The position numbers were made by a program, and so were the translations under genes. The notes beneath the pieces are model-generated. The model did no database searches. It was not told where the DNA came from and worked only from the letters and a program-made list of their open reading frames with translations. Positions 1 to 11,032 of a stretch of 64,000 bases of DNA are shown piece after piece; position 1 is the stretch's first letter; each line of letters starts with the position of its first letter. The DNA is taken from contig JAWQEG010000621.1 in NCBI GenBank assembly GCA_033782935.1, positions 1,380,001 through 1,444,000 on the forward strand, written 5' to 3'. The DNA is from Petrolisthes cinctipes (lineage: Eukaryota; Arthropoda; Malacostraca; Decapoda; Porcellanidae).

Positions 1-50
1 ACAGTAAATCGGTACACACGTGAGGTTTATGTAAGGGATAATTTTATTAC

Positions 51-235
51 CTTTCCAAAGTTATTGCTCGAAGGATCTGGAATCGACTGCTCAAATAAGG
101 CGCCCCAGCTGTACAAAAATGCAGCGTTAAATTGAATGCTGCTGCCTCCCACTCTGCAGATCCATACCAGCTGCAGCATCCAAAGCGTGATGCTCCAAAT
201 TACAACACTCACCATAAGGCCACCCCAGACCTCAC
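51..235 (-). CDS. Ionotropic receptor exon: transmembrane segment 1 and pore region
   Basis: Read on the minus strand this 185-nt exon encodes about 61 residues: an EVWGG start, a hydrophobic membrane segment rich in V, I, W and L (M1), then an amphipathic stretch FLYSWGALFEQ and PDPSSNNFGK. The latter is the pore-loop signature of arthropod variant ionotropic receptors (IRs), ligand-gated cation channels of chemosensory neurons derived from ionotropic glutamate receptors. It starts after a TTTCAG acceptor with GT, completing a glycine codon begun by the exon at 35064-35302. It ends in phase 0 at AAG before a GTAATA donor. The next exon (membrane segment 2) would lie left of position 1. Family assignment is by recognition of motifs. 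Which IR subtype it is cannot be told from this part. Confidence 0.85.
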
Positions 236-662
236 CTGAAATTATTATATATTTTCATATTTCTTCAGCCTTTCATCATTCCCAACATGAGTGACATTCA
301 TTGCTGCGATATGACATATACCATCAACGAAGAAAAATTTGGTGTTTATACCTATCGACTCTAATAGTGCAGGTCATTAATGCTGTCTTGTTACATCAAC
401 ACATCTTCCCCCGGCCTACAATTGGCAAAACTCGCTCTTACAACTGGGTACCCAGGGTCCAGAGAATACAGGGTCAGCTCAGAACCTGACTAAAACTTGT
501 CATTTCTGCTCATGACGTATGTGGATGTGAGAGCGATGGGTTCATCCCAGATATGGCCATCAGTCCACTCACTACTGACAGCCTAGCTATTCAGAGCTCC
601 AGAGTCTCCCGTTTTCTGTTGTCCTAGTGCCCATTTTGGTGCAGATAAATTTTATTTCTATA
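236..662. other. Intronic stretch without recognised gene
   Basis: About 430 bp directly downstream of the 51-235 exon acceptor, including its pyrimidine/AT-rich tract. I see no coding signal, repeat or RNA gene. An open stretch at 301-489 has no recognisable domain and is probably chance. Confidence 0.5.
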
Positions 663-898
663 ATGCCTTCGCATTGTGCAGTGCATGGGTGTAGAACGAA
701 CAGACATAAAGGTAGTGATATTAATCATCACAGATTTCCCATATGAGAAACAAAAAAGAGAGTGGATAAAATTTTACAGAAAAAACAGACTATTTTAACC
801 CATTAAATTCTTTCATAGGCAATCGTCACTTTCAAGCAATTGCATATGAAAGGAACCTCAAATATAAGTTGCTTGGATTACCAAGGAGAAATAATTAA
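663..898 (+). pseudogene. THAP-type zinc finger fragment, decayed
   Basis: Starting at the ATG at 663 the frame reads MPSHCAVHGCRTNRHKG followed by HHRFP, the first half of a C2CH THAP DNA-binding domain (CX2-4C pair, then the HRFP motif). The frame stops just after HRFP. A shifted frame then reads KREWIKF, and near 825-898 another stretch contains NRHF and ERNLKYKLLGLPRRN, fitting the tail of a THAP finger. A TTTCATAG acceptor-like site sits before the last part, so it may once have been spliced. THAP domains occur in P-element-derived transposases and host regulators. The frame breaks and lack of any following domain suggest a dead fragment. Assignment rests on motif memory only. Confidence 0.55.
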
Positions 899-1141
899 AT
901 TAGTAAAGCTACCATATGAAGTAGTAAAATATTTTGATAAATGCAGTGTTTAAAATTTTAGATTAAGAATTTTAAACAGAGCCAATACAAACAACCCAAT
1001 CAAAGTTTAAATCAAAATGAAAAAAACTTGTTACTTAGGAGCATAAGGATGTTGATGCAAATGTTAAAGTAATGTTATGATAAACTAATAAAAAGTAAAT
1101 AGTTTGTGTTTAAAAAATTATTGAACTTTCAAAGGCAGATC

Positions 1142-1143
<2 letters not shown>

Positions 1144-1201
<58 letters not shown>

Positions 1202-1409
1202 AGGAGAGAGAGATAGAGGGCTTTAGTTTTACCTTACCTTACAGCTGTCTTAACTACCAGCAGCTACTACTACCACTACTATCATAGTTACACTAATAAT
1301 ATTAATAGTATTATACTGCTATTGTAGTTACAATAATAGTATTATACTACTATTGTAGTTAAGATATTATTAATATTAATTATAATAACAATAAATATAA
1401 TAATAAAAA

Positions 1410-1440
<31 letters not shown>

Positions 1441-1656
1441 ATTATTATTATTTTTATTATTATTATTATTAAAAGAATAGGAGGATGAAACAAAATATTT
1501 TCTTTTTAATCGAGTAGGCTACTTACTGCAACGTCTTGTTACTCAATAAAACACTATTAAATAATCATATAACAGCTTGAAATTTTTTACTTTCTTTTCC
1601 TGATAAAAGTATGCATATAGTTTACCATGTAGTGTTCGTTTCCCATTTCTCTCATT

Positions 1657-1699
<43 letters not shown>

Positions 1700-1700
1700 G
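1144..1700. repeat. (TA)n, (TTA)n and (CA)n simple repeats
   Basis: A pure TA run occupies about 1144-1197, an AT-rich (ATT)n region about 1390-1470, and a (CA)n run about 1663-1696. No coding signal is visible between them. Confidence 0.9.
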
Positions 1701-1764
1701 TCAGTGACGTCAATGGAAGTTGATGGGAGTAGTGGGGGGTTAAACTAATCTGCGCGTAAGCCGA

Positions 1765-1980
1765 CTGTGTATTCTATGGACCTTGTGGGTACCTTTTTAC
1801 TTCTAGGTGAACGGGGGCATAGGGGGCTGAGAAAATTGTCCAGCAAGTCCACCGACTCTGAAATCAAACCCGGGATCTTTCGCTTGCTAGACAAGCATGA
1901 TAACTTACCATCGATATTATTAATTAACCCGAAAGGTGCGACTAGCCACCATACAGGCCTCTAGTGAGCGAGTGCACAGG
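1765..1980 (-). mobile_element. tRNA-derived SINE relic
   Basis: On the minus strand this stretch has an A-box-like GGTGGCTAGTCGC near 1950, a B-box-like CCGGGTTTGATTTC near 1865, and then a body including CCGTTCACCTAGAAGTAAAA close to GGTACCC near 1790. The A-box, B-box and body order is that of a tRNA-derived SINE. The body resembles a short repeat I associate with decapod crustacean genomes, which supports the organism call. Boundaries are approximate and no target duplication was identified. Confidence 0.5.
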
Positions 1981-2215
1981 CCACTATACAGCTAACCTGC
2001 CGACCCAGGTAATTTAATTATAAGTCATGGCGATATCTGGCAATCCCTTTCCAACTATCAAATATGTCGGTATCAACATCAACTTGATCAGACTGGTTAG
2101 TCCCGTTAGTGACCCCACTGACACCATGGAAGGAGGAAGTAGTAATCTATTAAACTCCTACCAGCCACTCAATGAGAGAATAGTTAGCAGACAGAAGATG
2201 AGATCATATACACAG

Positions 2216-3775
2216 TGTAAAAGCGCGGTTTTTTTTTGTTCCCCTTATTTTAATATTACCAGTTTTCTTTACTCTGGGAGGAAAGCAAAAACCCACTGCC
2301 TTTAACAAAACAAAAAGCCACCAGTGTATGCTACTACTCTATCCTATAGCTGGATCAACATGGTCTGGAAAAAAAAAAGAGACTGATGAGGAACAGGACA
2401 AGTCCAGTCCTTCCTCAATACTAGGTATACGCTGCCACCACCAGACCAAGTTGACAAGGGGAATCAAGTGAACACACACCGGAAGGGTAGCGTAGCGTTA
2501 GCTTATTTAGGCGCGTGAGTAAGCAGCCCAGACTAATAAGAGTTTAACGGGGGTACGATCAGTGTTGTGAATTGAGAACCAATATCTATATAGGATCACA
2601 GTCTATTTGTTATATCAGTGATGGAAATACTCAACTAATTATAAACTAATTTTAAACCCGTTCTATCAACTAGGACAGGAAAAATTCCGTGTTTCGCTAG
2701 TTGACAGAGCTAAGCACACATAAAAAAAAAAAAAAACAATTACTACATGAAGTGTTCCCCCTCCCACAATATCCCAAATAATTCCTAATAATAAAATTTT
2801 CACTATGAAGCCGAAATAAAGCTAATACAATAAAAAAAATCACACCCTAATCTCCATAATATAATAATGAACTTTAGAATTTGCCAGCAATGTTTCATAA
2901 ATCCTTAGGTACCACGTGGGTCACTCTACACCAAGGGAAAATGCTCATAATGGCTGTCACCCCAGCAGACGAGAAAAGAATGAGCTACAACTATACATTA
3001 TTCACTGTGACCTTACGTGAACACACAATATTCTTCAGTTATCTAAATTCCATCACTGGACTAATTAATTCACCGTTCAAAATATTCATAATATATCCGA
3101 TATATATCAGAGACACCAGAGCCTCATTTCGTTCCTACCTGTCACCCCAGCAGACGAGAAAAGAATGAGGGAGAGATAAGTTGACGTACCGCCTCCTCTG
3201 CTTCCCCTCACTCCCACTTTTAAGCAAAGTAGTGACCAACGTGTTTCATTTTCTGGCATTTCTATCAGTTCCACCCTTACTGGTGTATATTCAGTTACAT
3301 ACCATGATTTACACATATTCTTGTGCTCAAATACATTGCTTTCTTCCTTGGTTAAAGTATTATATTACTGTAGTATACATATACAAGACATGTATTGTTC
3401 CGCGACTCTCCTTATGGACCATCCTACTAAAATAATTTCTCTAAGTAAGTTACAGTTAAAATACAGGTACATCATAGGAGTGTTAGGTTCGTAATTATAA
3501 ATTATAATTATAATTGCAGGTTACTCCCTGTAATCCAATTAATATTTTTTATTCACCCCTTACTCAACACGTATTTTCCTATCCCTATCAATCTACCTAG
3601 GTTTCAATTATTCTTCTATTTCACTTATTTACCTAACTATAATCATTATTTCTATTGTTCATCTATAACTATAAACATTATTTGTACTTTTCATCATATG
3701 TTTAATTTTCAGAAAAAGCCCATCACCAAGATTATCATCGTCAATGATAATCTTGGATTCCCTATAAAAGCATGA
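2216..3775 (-). repeat. Inverted, 5'-incomplete LTR of the Gypsy family at 18461-28477
   Basis: The minus strand matches, over most of its length, the LTRs at 15336-17592 and 26524-28477. The right LTR end is at 2216, read as TTTTACA on the minus strand, like the end of the 3' LTR at 28477. Shared landmarks in the same order are the GTCTGGTGGTGGCAGC block near 2435, an inverted repeat of the CTGTCAACTAG type near 2665-2710, paired 29-bp repeats (2954-2982 and 3139-3167), and the 31-nt hairpin at 3726-3756. Homology fades near 3775, so the first 60 or so bases are missing or diverged. No internal coding region is attached, so it is a solo LTR or a truncated fragment. Confidence 0.8.
3726..3756 (-). 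other. Perfect 13-bp-stem LTR hairpin
   Basis: The 31 bases form arms CCAAGATTATCAT and ATGATAATCTTGG around a 5-base loop. The homologous position in the other LTRs (15497-15527, 18569-18597) keeps the fold, with paired base changes at the stem foot. Confidence 0.75.
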
Positions 3776-3814
3776 AGAATCCTCGATTTTGAGGATCAGA
3801 GATATTACAGCAAG

Positions 3815-4876
3815 GTGGCAAAGATTAGCGAAGACAGTGTAGTGATTAAGTGTAATGCAACTTCCAAGGAAGACACTCTATACTGGAAAGACTTGTTCAG
3901 TGTGAAGACCCACTCCAACTTTAATGTGGTAAAATGTCTAGCAGTGGGGGAACGTTTAGTGATGCATCACTACTACAAATGCATCCACGGATTTCAACAC
4001 AAAGGCATAAAGAAGGCTAGCACGGGTAAGTATCTAATGTAAATTAATGCTATGAGTTAGTTTCGGTTAAGTTCTTTCACTGTATTTCTAACATGATAAA
4101 GATTTGTCCCTACCTAAGCATAAGCCCTAACTGGTTTTGTTATGGTGTTGTTAACATACCACATTGTAGTAAATATTTCAAGCTTAAAGCCTATAGCCTC
4201 CTATTTATTATTGGATATAGTTATCTAGCCTAAGCTTATTATGGCCCTCTGTAACAATGAGTGGGCTCAGCTAGGCATAGTTAGGATTTGCTGTATAATA
4301 TATATATACTGTACAGTAGGCCTAGCTACTGGCCTATTCTAAAGTACTGTAGGCCTATAATGCAGTAGTTAGTGAAATGGATAAATCATATTATGGAGGC
4401 CATCAACTACTGCAGCACAGTAAAGACTCATTACCTTAGACCTTAACATATACAGTGCTGTATATACTGTATAGTGACATAACCCTTTACTTAGGCCAAT
4501 ATTCAAATAATCTTATTTTCCTAGCTAGCTAGCTGTTTTAATTTTTTGGCAAATTAGAGGCTTACAAATTTTTGTTATATAAGCGCTTCTCTTTGGGACA
4601 AATACAGTACTAAGTTATAGCCTATGACTGTAAGAGTTGTTTGAAATGAGAGGTCCTAGGAAGCTGAGGGAGATTATTTTGGAGTAGCCTACATAAAGGT
4701 GTATTGGAATTCCTTTAGTCCTTGTGGATTTCTCCAAGTAGGAACAATTTAATTAATCCAGTATTTTATTAACAGGTGTAAGGTCAGCATGGAAATTATG
4801 TAAAGGAAGCTCCTTGGTCAATCACGATAATATCTTGGTAAAAATAATTCCCTTTACTGTTCAAGATCAGAAGTAA
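3815..4876 (+). CDS. Candidate two-exon gene with a Cys/His-rich segment
   Basis: An open frame from about 3815 to 4025 reads into residues such as VVIKCNATSKEDTLYWKDLF and GERLVMHHYYKCIHG. It ends at a strong G/GTAAGTAT donor in phase 1. A TTATTAACAG acceptor at 4766-4775 opens a second exon whose first two bases complete the split codon. This exon continues for 32 codons (it includes SAWKLCKGSS) to a TAA at 4874-4876. The Y-x-C-x-H pattern is reminiscent of FLYWCH/FAR1-like DNA-binding modules common in transposon-derived proteins, but I cannot name the family. It lies antisense within the IR intron, directly beside the inverted LTR. There may be further 5' exons. The two exons and phases are visible; function is unknown. 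Confidence 0.35.
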
Positions 4877-5234
4877 TGAGCTGCATCCTCTTAACTCCTC
4901 TCTGCCACCTCTGTATGTTCCTGCTCGTGTTACTCGAGGTGCATTGGACTCCCATTTGTATGCTTACGTATTGCCGCGTTGTAGAACCGGTCAGTACAGT
5001 CGATCGTTTGTCCTTGGGTCGTGTCTCTGTGGAATGGCCTTGGGGAATCTGTCTTTGATGGTGTAGGACTGGCTGACATCAAGAGTAGGGCTAATATGTT
5101 TTTATTAATTAATTAAGCTAACTGCTCATCTTTTTTCTCTAAGCTGTCTTCTTTTCTTCAGGTTGGATTCATGGGGCTGGGGTCCTCGAATTGATAGAAT
5201 GCTTGCATTCTCTCCCAGCTTTGTGTCTCTGGTC

Positions 5235-5269
<35 letters not shown>

Positions 5270-5875
5270 GGCGGCTACTTTGGAATGTTAAAAATCTCGA
5301 ATCTTCAATGGTTTAATTAATAAGAAAAATTCGACTTGTCAGCCTTTTGGTACCCTATACATTACCCTAAAATGGGGACATTTCTTTGTATCTGGCAGCA
5401 TTGAAATCATAACAATCTCTTCTCTGCAGCGGGTATTTCGGGCCAAAAGTCAACTAAAGTTACGTAAATATTAAAATCTGAAAGATTATATCGAAATAAA
5501 CGAGAACTGAGTTTTACTCAACATGCTTTTTGCCTACTTACTTACGGCGTGACAGTGTTACCAGTCATTAAACTGCCACAGCTACGTTTTACCTAGAGTA
5601 TTTAGAGTCTTTTTCGTATACTGTATATGGATATCAAAATTAGTTACAGATACTATTGTCTTTTTAGATACAGAATCTGTAAGCGAAAAAGATATATTGA
5701 TCGATTTATGGTAAGAACGATAATGGAAATTATTGTTTGTGTTGGATATCGTGTCAGCTGGACTCTGGGTTCGTACCACGAGCTGTCATTGGTTGAGAGA
5801 CCTAAGGCTGACCCAGCAAGCGTTCTGATTGGCTGAGAGGACCCTTATGACACCTATATAGTTGGACTTGGTTAA
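4877..5875. other. Intronic stretch, no gene recognised
   Basis: About 1 kb with an (AAT)n run at about 5239-5269 and AT-rich unique-looking sequence. Short open stretches (for example 4876-5058 and 5627-5836) have no recognisable domain. Confidence 0.5.
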
Positions 5876-6586
5876 TATGCGACTGGGAGATGTTGGGGTA
5901 GGGGGTCTCAGCACCATCTTGGGCAAACTTTCAAGCCATTGGGACTGCTTTTTAAAACGAGTGGCCTCGTGGGGGACGAGGTGCTCTGCCCACAGAGACC
6001 AGTGCTCGGTCCCCTCATCTAATTCTAACAATAAATATAATATATTGATATCATTAAGCCACCTTCTTTTCCTCGAGCGGAGATCGACCAGGCATTTGAG
6101 ATGCCACTCACTGGTCGTGGTGGATTGCAGAAAGCTGCGATTTCTGCTAACAAAAGAAGACCCGGCAAGTCAGGGGTTGTGTCGACAGAGCCTGTTAGCG
6201 ATTTGGACACTAATGTTAACCAATGTATTTACAAGTCTTTCCTATGGCGCTATCCACTCCATTTTTAAGCGATTTGGAGTAGTTCTCTGTATCCGTCTCA
6301 CTTATGACAGTGACTGTAGATCTAATTGGTGCTATATTACTTTTAATACAAATGCTGCTGCCAAAGCAGCATTTGAGGCTAGATATTCTATGTCTGTAAG
6401 AGCTAGTCACTGTAAGGTTCAGATGATGTGGTCAACGAATGTAGTTGACAGTGACAATGACTACTGCCCTAACATCTTCGATGACTCTGTAAAGCATGTC
6501 CCTAAGGAGCGTCGCGTTTCTGCACCCTTTTGGTTTGTGGCTTACTACAAGCAGAGGCGTGGTAATCTCATCCATGCTTATAGGTA
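5876..6586 (+). pseudogene. I/Nimb-type non-LTR element copy 1: 5' UTR and ORF1 N-terminal part
   Basis: From about 5876 the sequence matches the 5' UTR of the other copies (37600-37800 and the reverse of 48250-48420). It then encodes the ORF1 N-terminal region: LERRSTRHLRCHSLVV-type start, LTNVFTSLSYGAIHSIFKRF, a segment ending VDSDNDYCPNIFDDSVKHVP, and PFWFVAYYKQ. ORF1 of this family is an RNA-binding, gag-like protein. The reading frame is disrupted near the start and is cut at 6586 by a TIR DNA element at a TA dinucleotide. The coding homology resumes at 8007. This is the oldest layer of the nest that runs to about 31785. Confidence 0.8.
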
Positions 6587-8004
6587 CAGTCGGCAAAAAA
6601 TCTATCAACACCACCCTTATTATCAGTGATATGTAGGGTTGGTATTACTGTGTACACTCGCGCTACTCACATGATTCGGACTCACCTCCGTAGACTCAGT
6701 ATGATGTTGATAGTCCGTGGAGAATGGCGTGTCTCTTTCCCTAAGCACTACTCTTGTCTCCACTGTGAGTTTTCAAAGTTTTCTCTTGTTCTGAAGTACT
6801 CAGATACTTTCAGTATTTTATAATAATGAATTTGCAAATAGTAATTACTCTTGATCACTTATTATTCTTTCTCAAATTAGAGTATATTAAAATTATCATG
6901 AAAGGACGAAAATACTGAATGTGTTTTGCAAGGTAAAGCAGAAAGGAGAGGTTTTTGTAATAGTTCCCTTAATGATGTTATTATGTTATTCATTCATATG
7001 TTATTATGAATAAGTTGTCAGAGACAAGAGCCTACAACGTGTATCCTATTATTACCATAGATTCATATTGGATTCACCAAATTCGTCCAGTGATCCAGTA
7101 GAGAATTATTTATCGCATTACATTTCATTTTTTTAATGCTCCAAACATTTTAACAGCGCATCAAGTGTTTGTATGGTGGATATTTAGTGTGTCATAGAGT
7201 GGGAGGGAATCAATTGTATTGCAGGTCTTCAATGAGCTCCGAAAATATTACCCTAGAATCGAGCCAGTTTTATCCTAAAAAGTCGGCAACATCGTAGAAT
7301 AATGCAATGCATTATTATACATAGTCATTTAGGATCATATATAAGACAAACTAAAATAGATGATATATATTGCCACAACCAGTGGCCAGCATCACGGTAG
7401 TTGGGTTATGTCCCGATACACTGCATTATGGATAACTTGATGGGTTTACCAAATTTGTAAAGCAATGTAAATATATAACCTCAGTATTTATTAACTTCTT
7501 ACTTTTTTGTTCATATCTACAATAGCTTTGTATGCTATTCTTAATTTTCGATTGATTTTGACACGATTATAAAATATTTTTGCCCAAAAATTACCCCAAA
7601 TTAGGCATTACCCAAAACTCTACTAAAAAAGAGTCAGATTACCTTAGATTAGGGTTATTTTATGTGCAGCGGGAGGCGGCGGCCACACCGAGTTGCCATT
7701 TGCTATTTTTCATTACCAAATCAGGGCCACTTTGGTAATGAAAAATCTGTTTGGTAATAAGTAATTATGATTGGATATTAGACCATTATGGTGGATTGTC
7801 TTTTATATTAACTCACAGTACTACAAAACCTTCAAATACACAATAAAAATTAAGGAGTTTGGTATTGAGGCAGATTTCAAATCTGGCAACCCTACCCGGG
7901 CGGGCGGTGGTTTGTGGGATCCACACTTCAAGTGTACCAACCTTCCCACGCAATTTTTTTTAATTTCAATGTAAGGGTGGTGTTGATAATTTTTTTGCCG
8001 ACTG
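6587..8004. mobile_element. 1.4-kb TIR DNA transposon (Tc1/mariner-type ends), non-autonomous
   Basis: The ends are inverted: the left begins CAGTCGGCAAAAAAATCTAT and the right ends in the complement, giving TIRs of roughly 35 bp. TA flanks both sides (6585-6586 and 8005-8006), as expected for TA-target duplication by Tc1/mariner transposases. The interior has no transposase frame that I can recognise. It includes a perfect 15-bp inverted repeat (7706-7720 with 7731-7745). Part of the left interior is related to the shorter element at 29329-30027. It interrupts ORF1 of the non-LTR copy. Confidence 0.85.
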
Positions 8005-8006
8005 TA

Positions 8007-9441
8007 CCTGGAAAAAGAAATTGGATTACTACCGATAGGCCAAAGATCTTACACATGCCATGATGCTTATCAATCAAACCCTGTCCTTCTGATGGCATGT
8101 TTGAGGCCATCGATAATTTAATATTAGCAAGGAGCGTAAATACAATGAGGACCTATATGAATTCTCAGAAGAGGACATTCTTGCTCTGTGCCCAGATAGC
8201 ATCCAACGAATAACAAAGATGAAAGGCAGTAAAAATATGATCATCCTCACTTTCTATGGCTCACATTATCCCAGTTTGCATTAACATCAACCCCACTTCT
8301 TTTGAGGTGAAGCCTTTTGTTGTGCGTCCTTTATAGTGTTTTTACTGTTATGGTGTTTGATGGGAGGAGGAACTGCACAAACCATTCCCAGTGTGGTAAT
8401 TGTTCTGCTCTTGACTCGCATCCTATTTCTGAGTGTCAGTTAGAGAGTTACTGCTTTTACTGCAGGGATGCTCACCCCCTACGTTCTCGCCAATGTAAGA
8501 TGTACCTCCTCGAGCAGGATATCCTCCACTTGGCTAACTCCCAATTCATCAGCATTGGTAGTGCCAGACGGCAACTCAACTTCAGGTGACAGAAGGATGG
8601 TGGTGTTAGGACATGCACCTCCTCCCTTCACCCTCATCATTCCAATTCGACAACATCTAAATCGGTTGCAGCACCCTCTCAACTCTGAAGAAGCAGCTGC
8701 TTCTTACTCTAGTAAGAACGTTTCTACGGTCTTGGAAACTGTATCAGACACTCATTCTGGTGACCCTTCAGTTGATGACAATTCTCAGGCTTTAACTAAA
8801 GGTGTCCATGTGGTAGAGGTTCACGCTGCCACACGCTTTCCATAAAGGAAACCCAAGTCAACTATATTGCAACAGAGACGTCTTCATGGTTCCTCTAAGA
8901 CACTTCACTCCATTGACGTTCCTCCTTGAAATACAACCGTCTCTGTAGACTTATCCATAGTTTCCTCTCAACTTCACCAGAAGCTTTCTCGGGGCTCTGA
9001 TGAATCTCTTGAATCAACAGATGTACCCCCTCGCAAGCTTCCTTTGGGAACATTGGAAGGATGTGAAGTGAATGTGGATGCCATGGATAGTGTGGCTTCA
9101 AAAGATACAGTTTCTCCTCCGCTTGAGCAGCGGAGTGATTCTTCCACCTGTATTATGGATGTTGATGTATCTGCCTTTGTCAGTGATACAACTGCTGTAC
9201 AGGACAATACCAATGTGGTTGTTTCAAAGAATATCCCTGCTCATCAACCTTTACCTTCTAACATATCAGATGCTCCAGGGACTTGTCTATGGGTCCCAAT
9301 TACTGCCCCAAGTACTACTCCTTGGGTTCGCTCTTCTAGTGGCCTAGGATTAGACAAAACTTGTCGTTTGAGAAATGTCTTTGGTCAAAGTGGTAGTGGG
9401 AAGTCCCTCCGTGAAGACTCTCAGATATCCGTACAAAACTA
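8007..9441 (+). pseudogene. I/Nimb-type copy 1: ORF1 C-terminal part with zinc knuckles
   Basis: Resumes ORF1 directly after the TIR element. Recognisable parts are the region homologous to EDILAMCPDS, a degraded set of CCHC zinc knuckles (CGNCSALDSH, YCFYCRDAHPLRSRQC), and a low-complexity Ser/Thr-rich tail up to about 9441. Several frameshifts and stops are present, for example an early stop before the first knuckle and one after SARRQLNFR. Zinc knuckles bind the element RNA in the ribonucleoprotein. It is followed within a few bases by the start of ORF2. Confidence 0.8.
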
Positions 9442-9445
9442 ACAC

Positions 9446-9530
9446 TGTTCAAGGTCCTTCAGTGGAATTGCCGTGGCTTACGTGCTTCTTGGGAGGAACT
9501 GCGCGTTCTTCTCTCTAGCTTCTCTCCTGC
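9446..9530 (+). pseudogene. Copy 1 ORF2: first residues of the endonuclease
   Basis: Encodes the VLQWNCRGLRASWEE start typical of an apurinic-type endonuclease domain, then is cut at 9530 by the miniature LTR element. The duplicated target CTGC occupies 9527-9530 and 10088-10091. Confidence 0.75.
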
Positions 9531-9701
9531 TGTAGTGACCGGACCAGACATGACAGATAAAGGCAAATCTCGAATCTGGACCAGTGGGGTACCCTTATGG
9601 CTCATTGGTAGAGTTAAGGCCTGATGTCGGTCTGGTATCGCGTTCGTTTCCCCGTGGATACGCCCTGGGATTTTTAAAGAGATCAATTTCTGGGCACCAC
9701 A
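9531..9701 (+). repeat. TRIM left LTR with tRNA-like A and B boxes
   Basis: Within the LTR, TGGCTCATTGG at 9598-9608 fits a tRNA A box with one mismatch, and GTTCGTTTC at 9642-9650 fits a B box with one mismatch. They are about 33 bp apart, as in tRNA genes. The right LTR carries the same boxes, with GGGTTCATTTCC at the B position. Whether RNA polymerase III uses them is unknown. Confidence 0.6.
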
Positions 9702-9917
9702 AATGGTGGCTACAGCGTTGGAATGGTTAGTGTGTGGTAACTATGATGGAGTGAAGCTTGGGCTTGGCTTAGCTGTCTGGCCGGTGTGTTCTCCGTATGG
9801 TCATCACTGTCGCATACTACCAACCTACCCTCGCCAGCCTTGTCTGCTCAGTCACGCTAACACGTTGAGGGCTTTCAGATAGAGCCCATAAATTGATCTA
9901 ACTGGAGAAGAAAGGGA

Positions 9918-10087
9918 TGTAGTGACCGGACCAGACATGACAGATAAAGGCAAATCTCGAATCTGGACCAGTGGGGTACCCTTATGGCTCATTGGTAGAG
10001 TTAAGGCCTGATGCCGGTCTGGTACTGGGTTCATTTCCCTGAGGATACACCCTGGGATTTTTAAGAGACCAATTTCTAGGTACCACA
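9918..10087 (+). repeat. TRIM right LTR
   Basis: Second copy of the 171-bp repeat, differing by a small number of substitutions and a 1-bp length change. It ends TACCACA and is followed by the target duplication CTGC. Confidence 0.85.
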
Positions 10088-11032
10088 CTGCATGTGTTTC
10101 TCTCCAGAAGAAAATGCTTGGGGACTACATTCCTGACAGTCCTCCAGTATACTCTGCATTTTATTCCAATTCATTTGAAGGGCACGGTCACCATGGTGGC
10201 TCTGCCATCCTATTTTGGCGAGATGCTCCATGCTCGAGCCTGGTCCTTGACTCTCTGCTCCAGGATGTTGCAGTTAAAATTTTTATGGACCGCCCCTGCA
10301 CTGTGTGCAGTCTATACCATCCTCCCAGTGTTGCAGTTGAGAGGGGTGATCTCAACCATCTTGTACGGGACCTTCCCTCTCCCTTTATTTCGTAAGGTGA
10401 TTTTTTAAGGGTCGTCATCCTCTGTGGGGTGACAGTTCGGTCAATCCCATGGGTATTTTATTGGCTTCTTTTATTGAGGATGAGGGATTAAGGGTTTTAA
10501 ATACCGGAGATGTGACACATTTTAATAGTCCTACTGGGACTTTTACCGCCATTGACATATTCATCTGCTCACCCAGTGCTCTGTTGGATTTTCCTTGGAG
10601 TGTGTTGCCTGATTTATATGGTAGTGTTCACTTCCCTATACTCTTGGAAAGTAACAGGTACGAACCGCAGTTTCGTCTTCCTAGGCGGAGATTAGAGAAG
10701 GCTGACTGGCAGTTTTTTAGAGAGCTAACTTCTCCGGTCTCTTCTGTAGTATATTTTGGTAGCTCTGATGAGGCTGTAACATATTTCAATGATATGCTCC
10801 ACTCTGTTGCTCTCAACTCTGTCCCAAAAACTTCTGGCTACTTTCCCAAACGTCCTGTCCCTTGGTGGTCACCAGTCTGCACCACTGCTGTGCAGGAGAA
10901 GAATGCTGCTTTCTTTTGCCTTCGTCGCAATCGTGGGGACCCAACTCTTTTAGAGGACTTCCGAGGGGTCTGGCTAGACGAGTTTAAAAAAAGGCATGAT
11001 GTGCATCTTGGAAGGCCTTTATGTCTTCAGTT
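10088..11032 (+). pseudogene. Copy 1 ORF2: endonuclease domain
   Basis: Continues the endonuclease after the TRIM: DYIPDSPPVYSAFYSNSFEG, VCSLYHPPSV and, near the end, DLYGSVHFPILLESNRYEP. The last corresponds to the SDH catalytic motif of other copies but here reads SVH, a lost catalytic residue. A frameshift lies near 10395. Coding homology stops at 11032, where the small Gypsy element inserted with the target duplication AGTT. Confidence 0.8.

Larger units (their letters stand above)
9531..10087 (+). mobile_element. 557-bp miniature LTR retrotransposon (TRIM)
   Basis: Two direct repeats (9531-9701, 171 bp; 9918-10087, 170 bp) begin TGTAGTGACC and end CCACA, and enclose only 216 bp. A 4-bp target duplication CTGC flanks the whole (9527-9530, 10088-10091). 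The internal part starts AATGGTGGCTACAGCG, in the place of a primer-binding site, and ends with a purine tract GGAGAAGAAAGGGA just before the right repeat. These are the hallmarks of a terminal-repeat retrotransposon in miniature. It has no coding capacity, so it would depend on proteins of other elements. The interior has no recognisable gene. Confidence 0.85.

Noticed and set aside
9531..10087. Two nearby SINE copies instead of an LTR element
   Set aside because: The repeats begin TG and end CA, share one outer 4-bp duplication, and have a primer-site position and purine tract between them. Two SINEs would each have their own duplication and tail.
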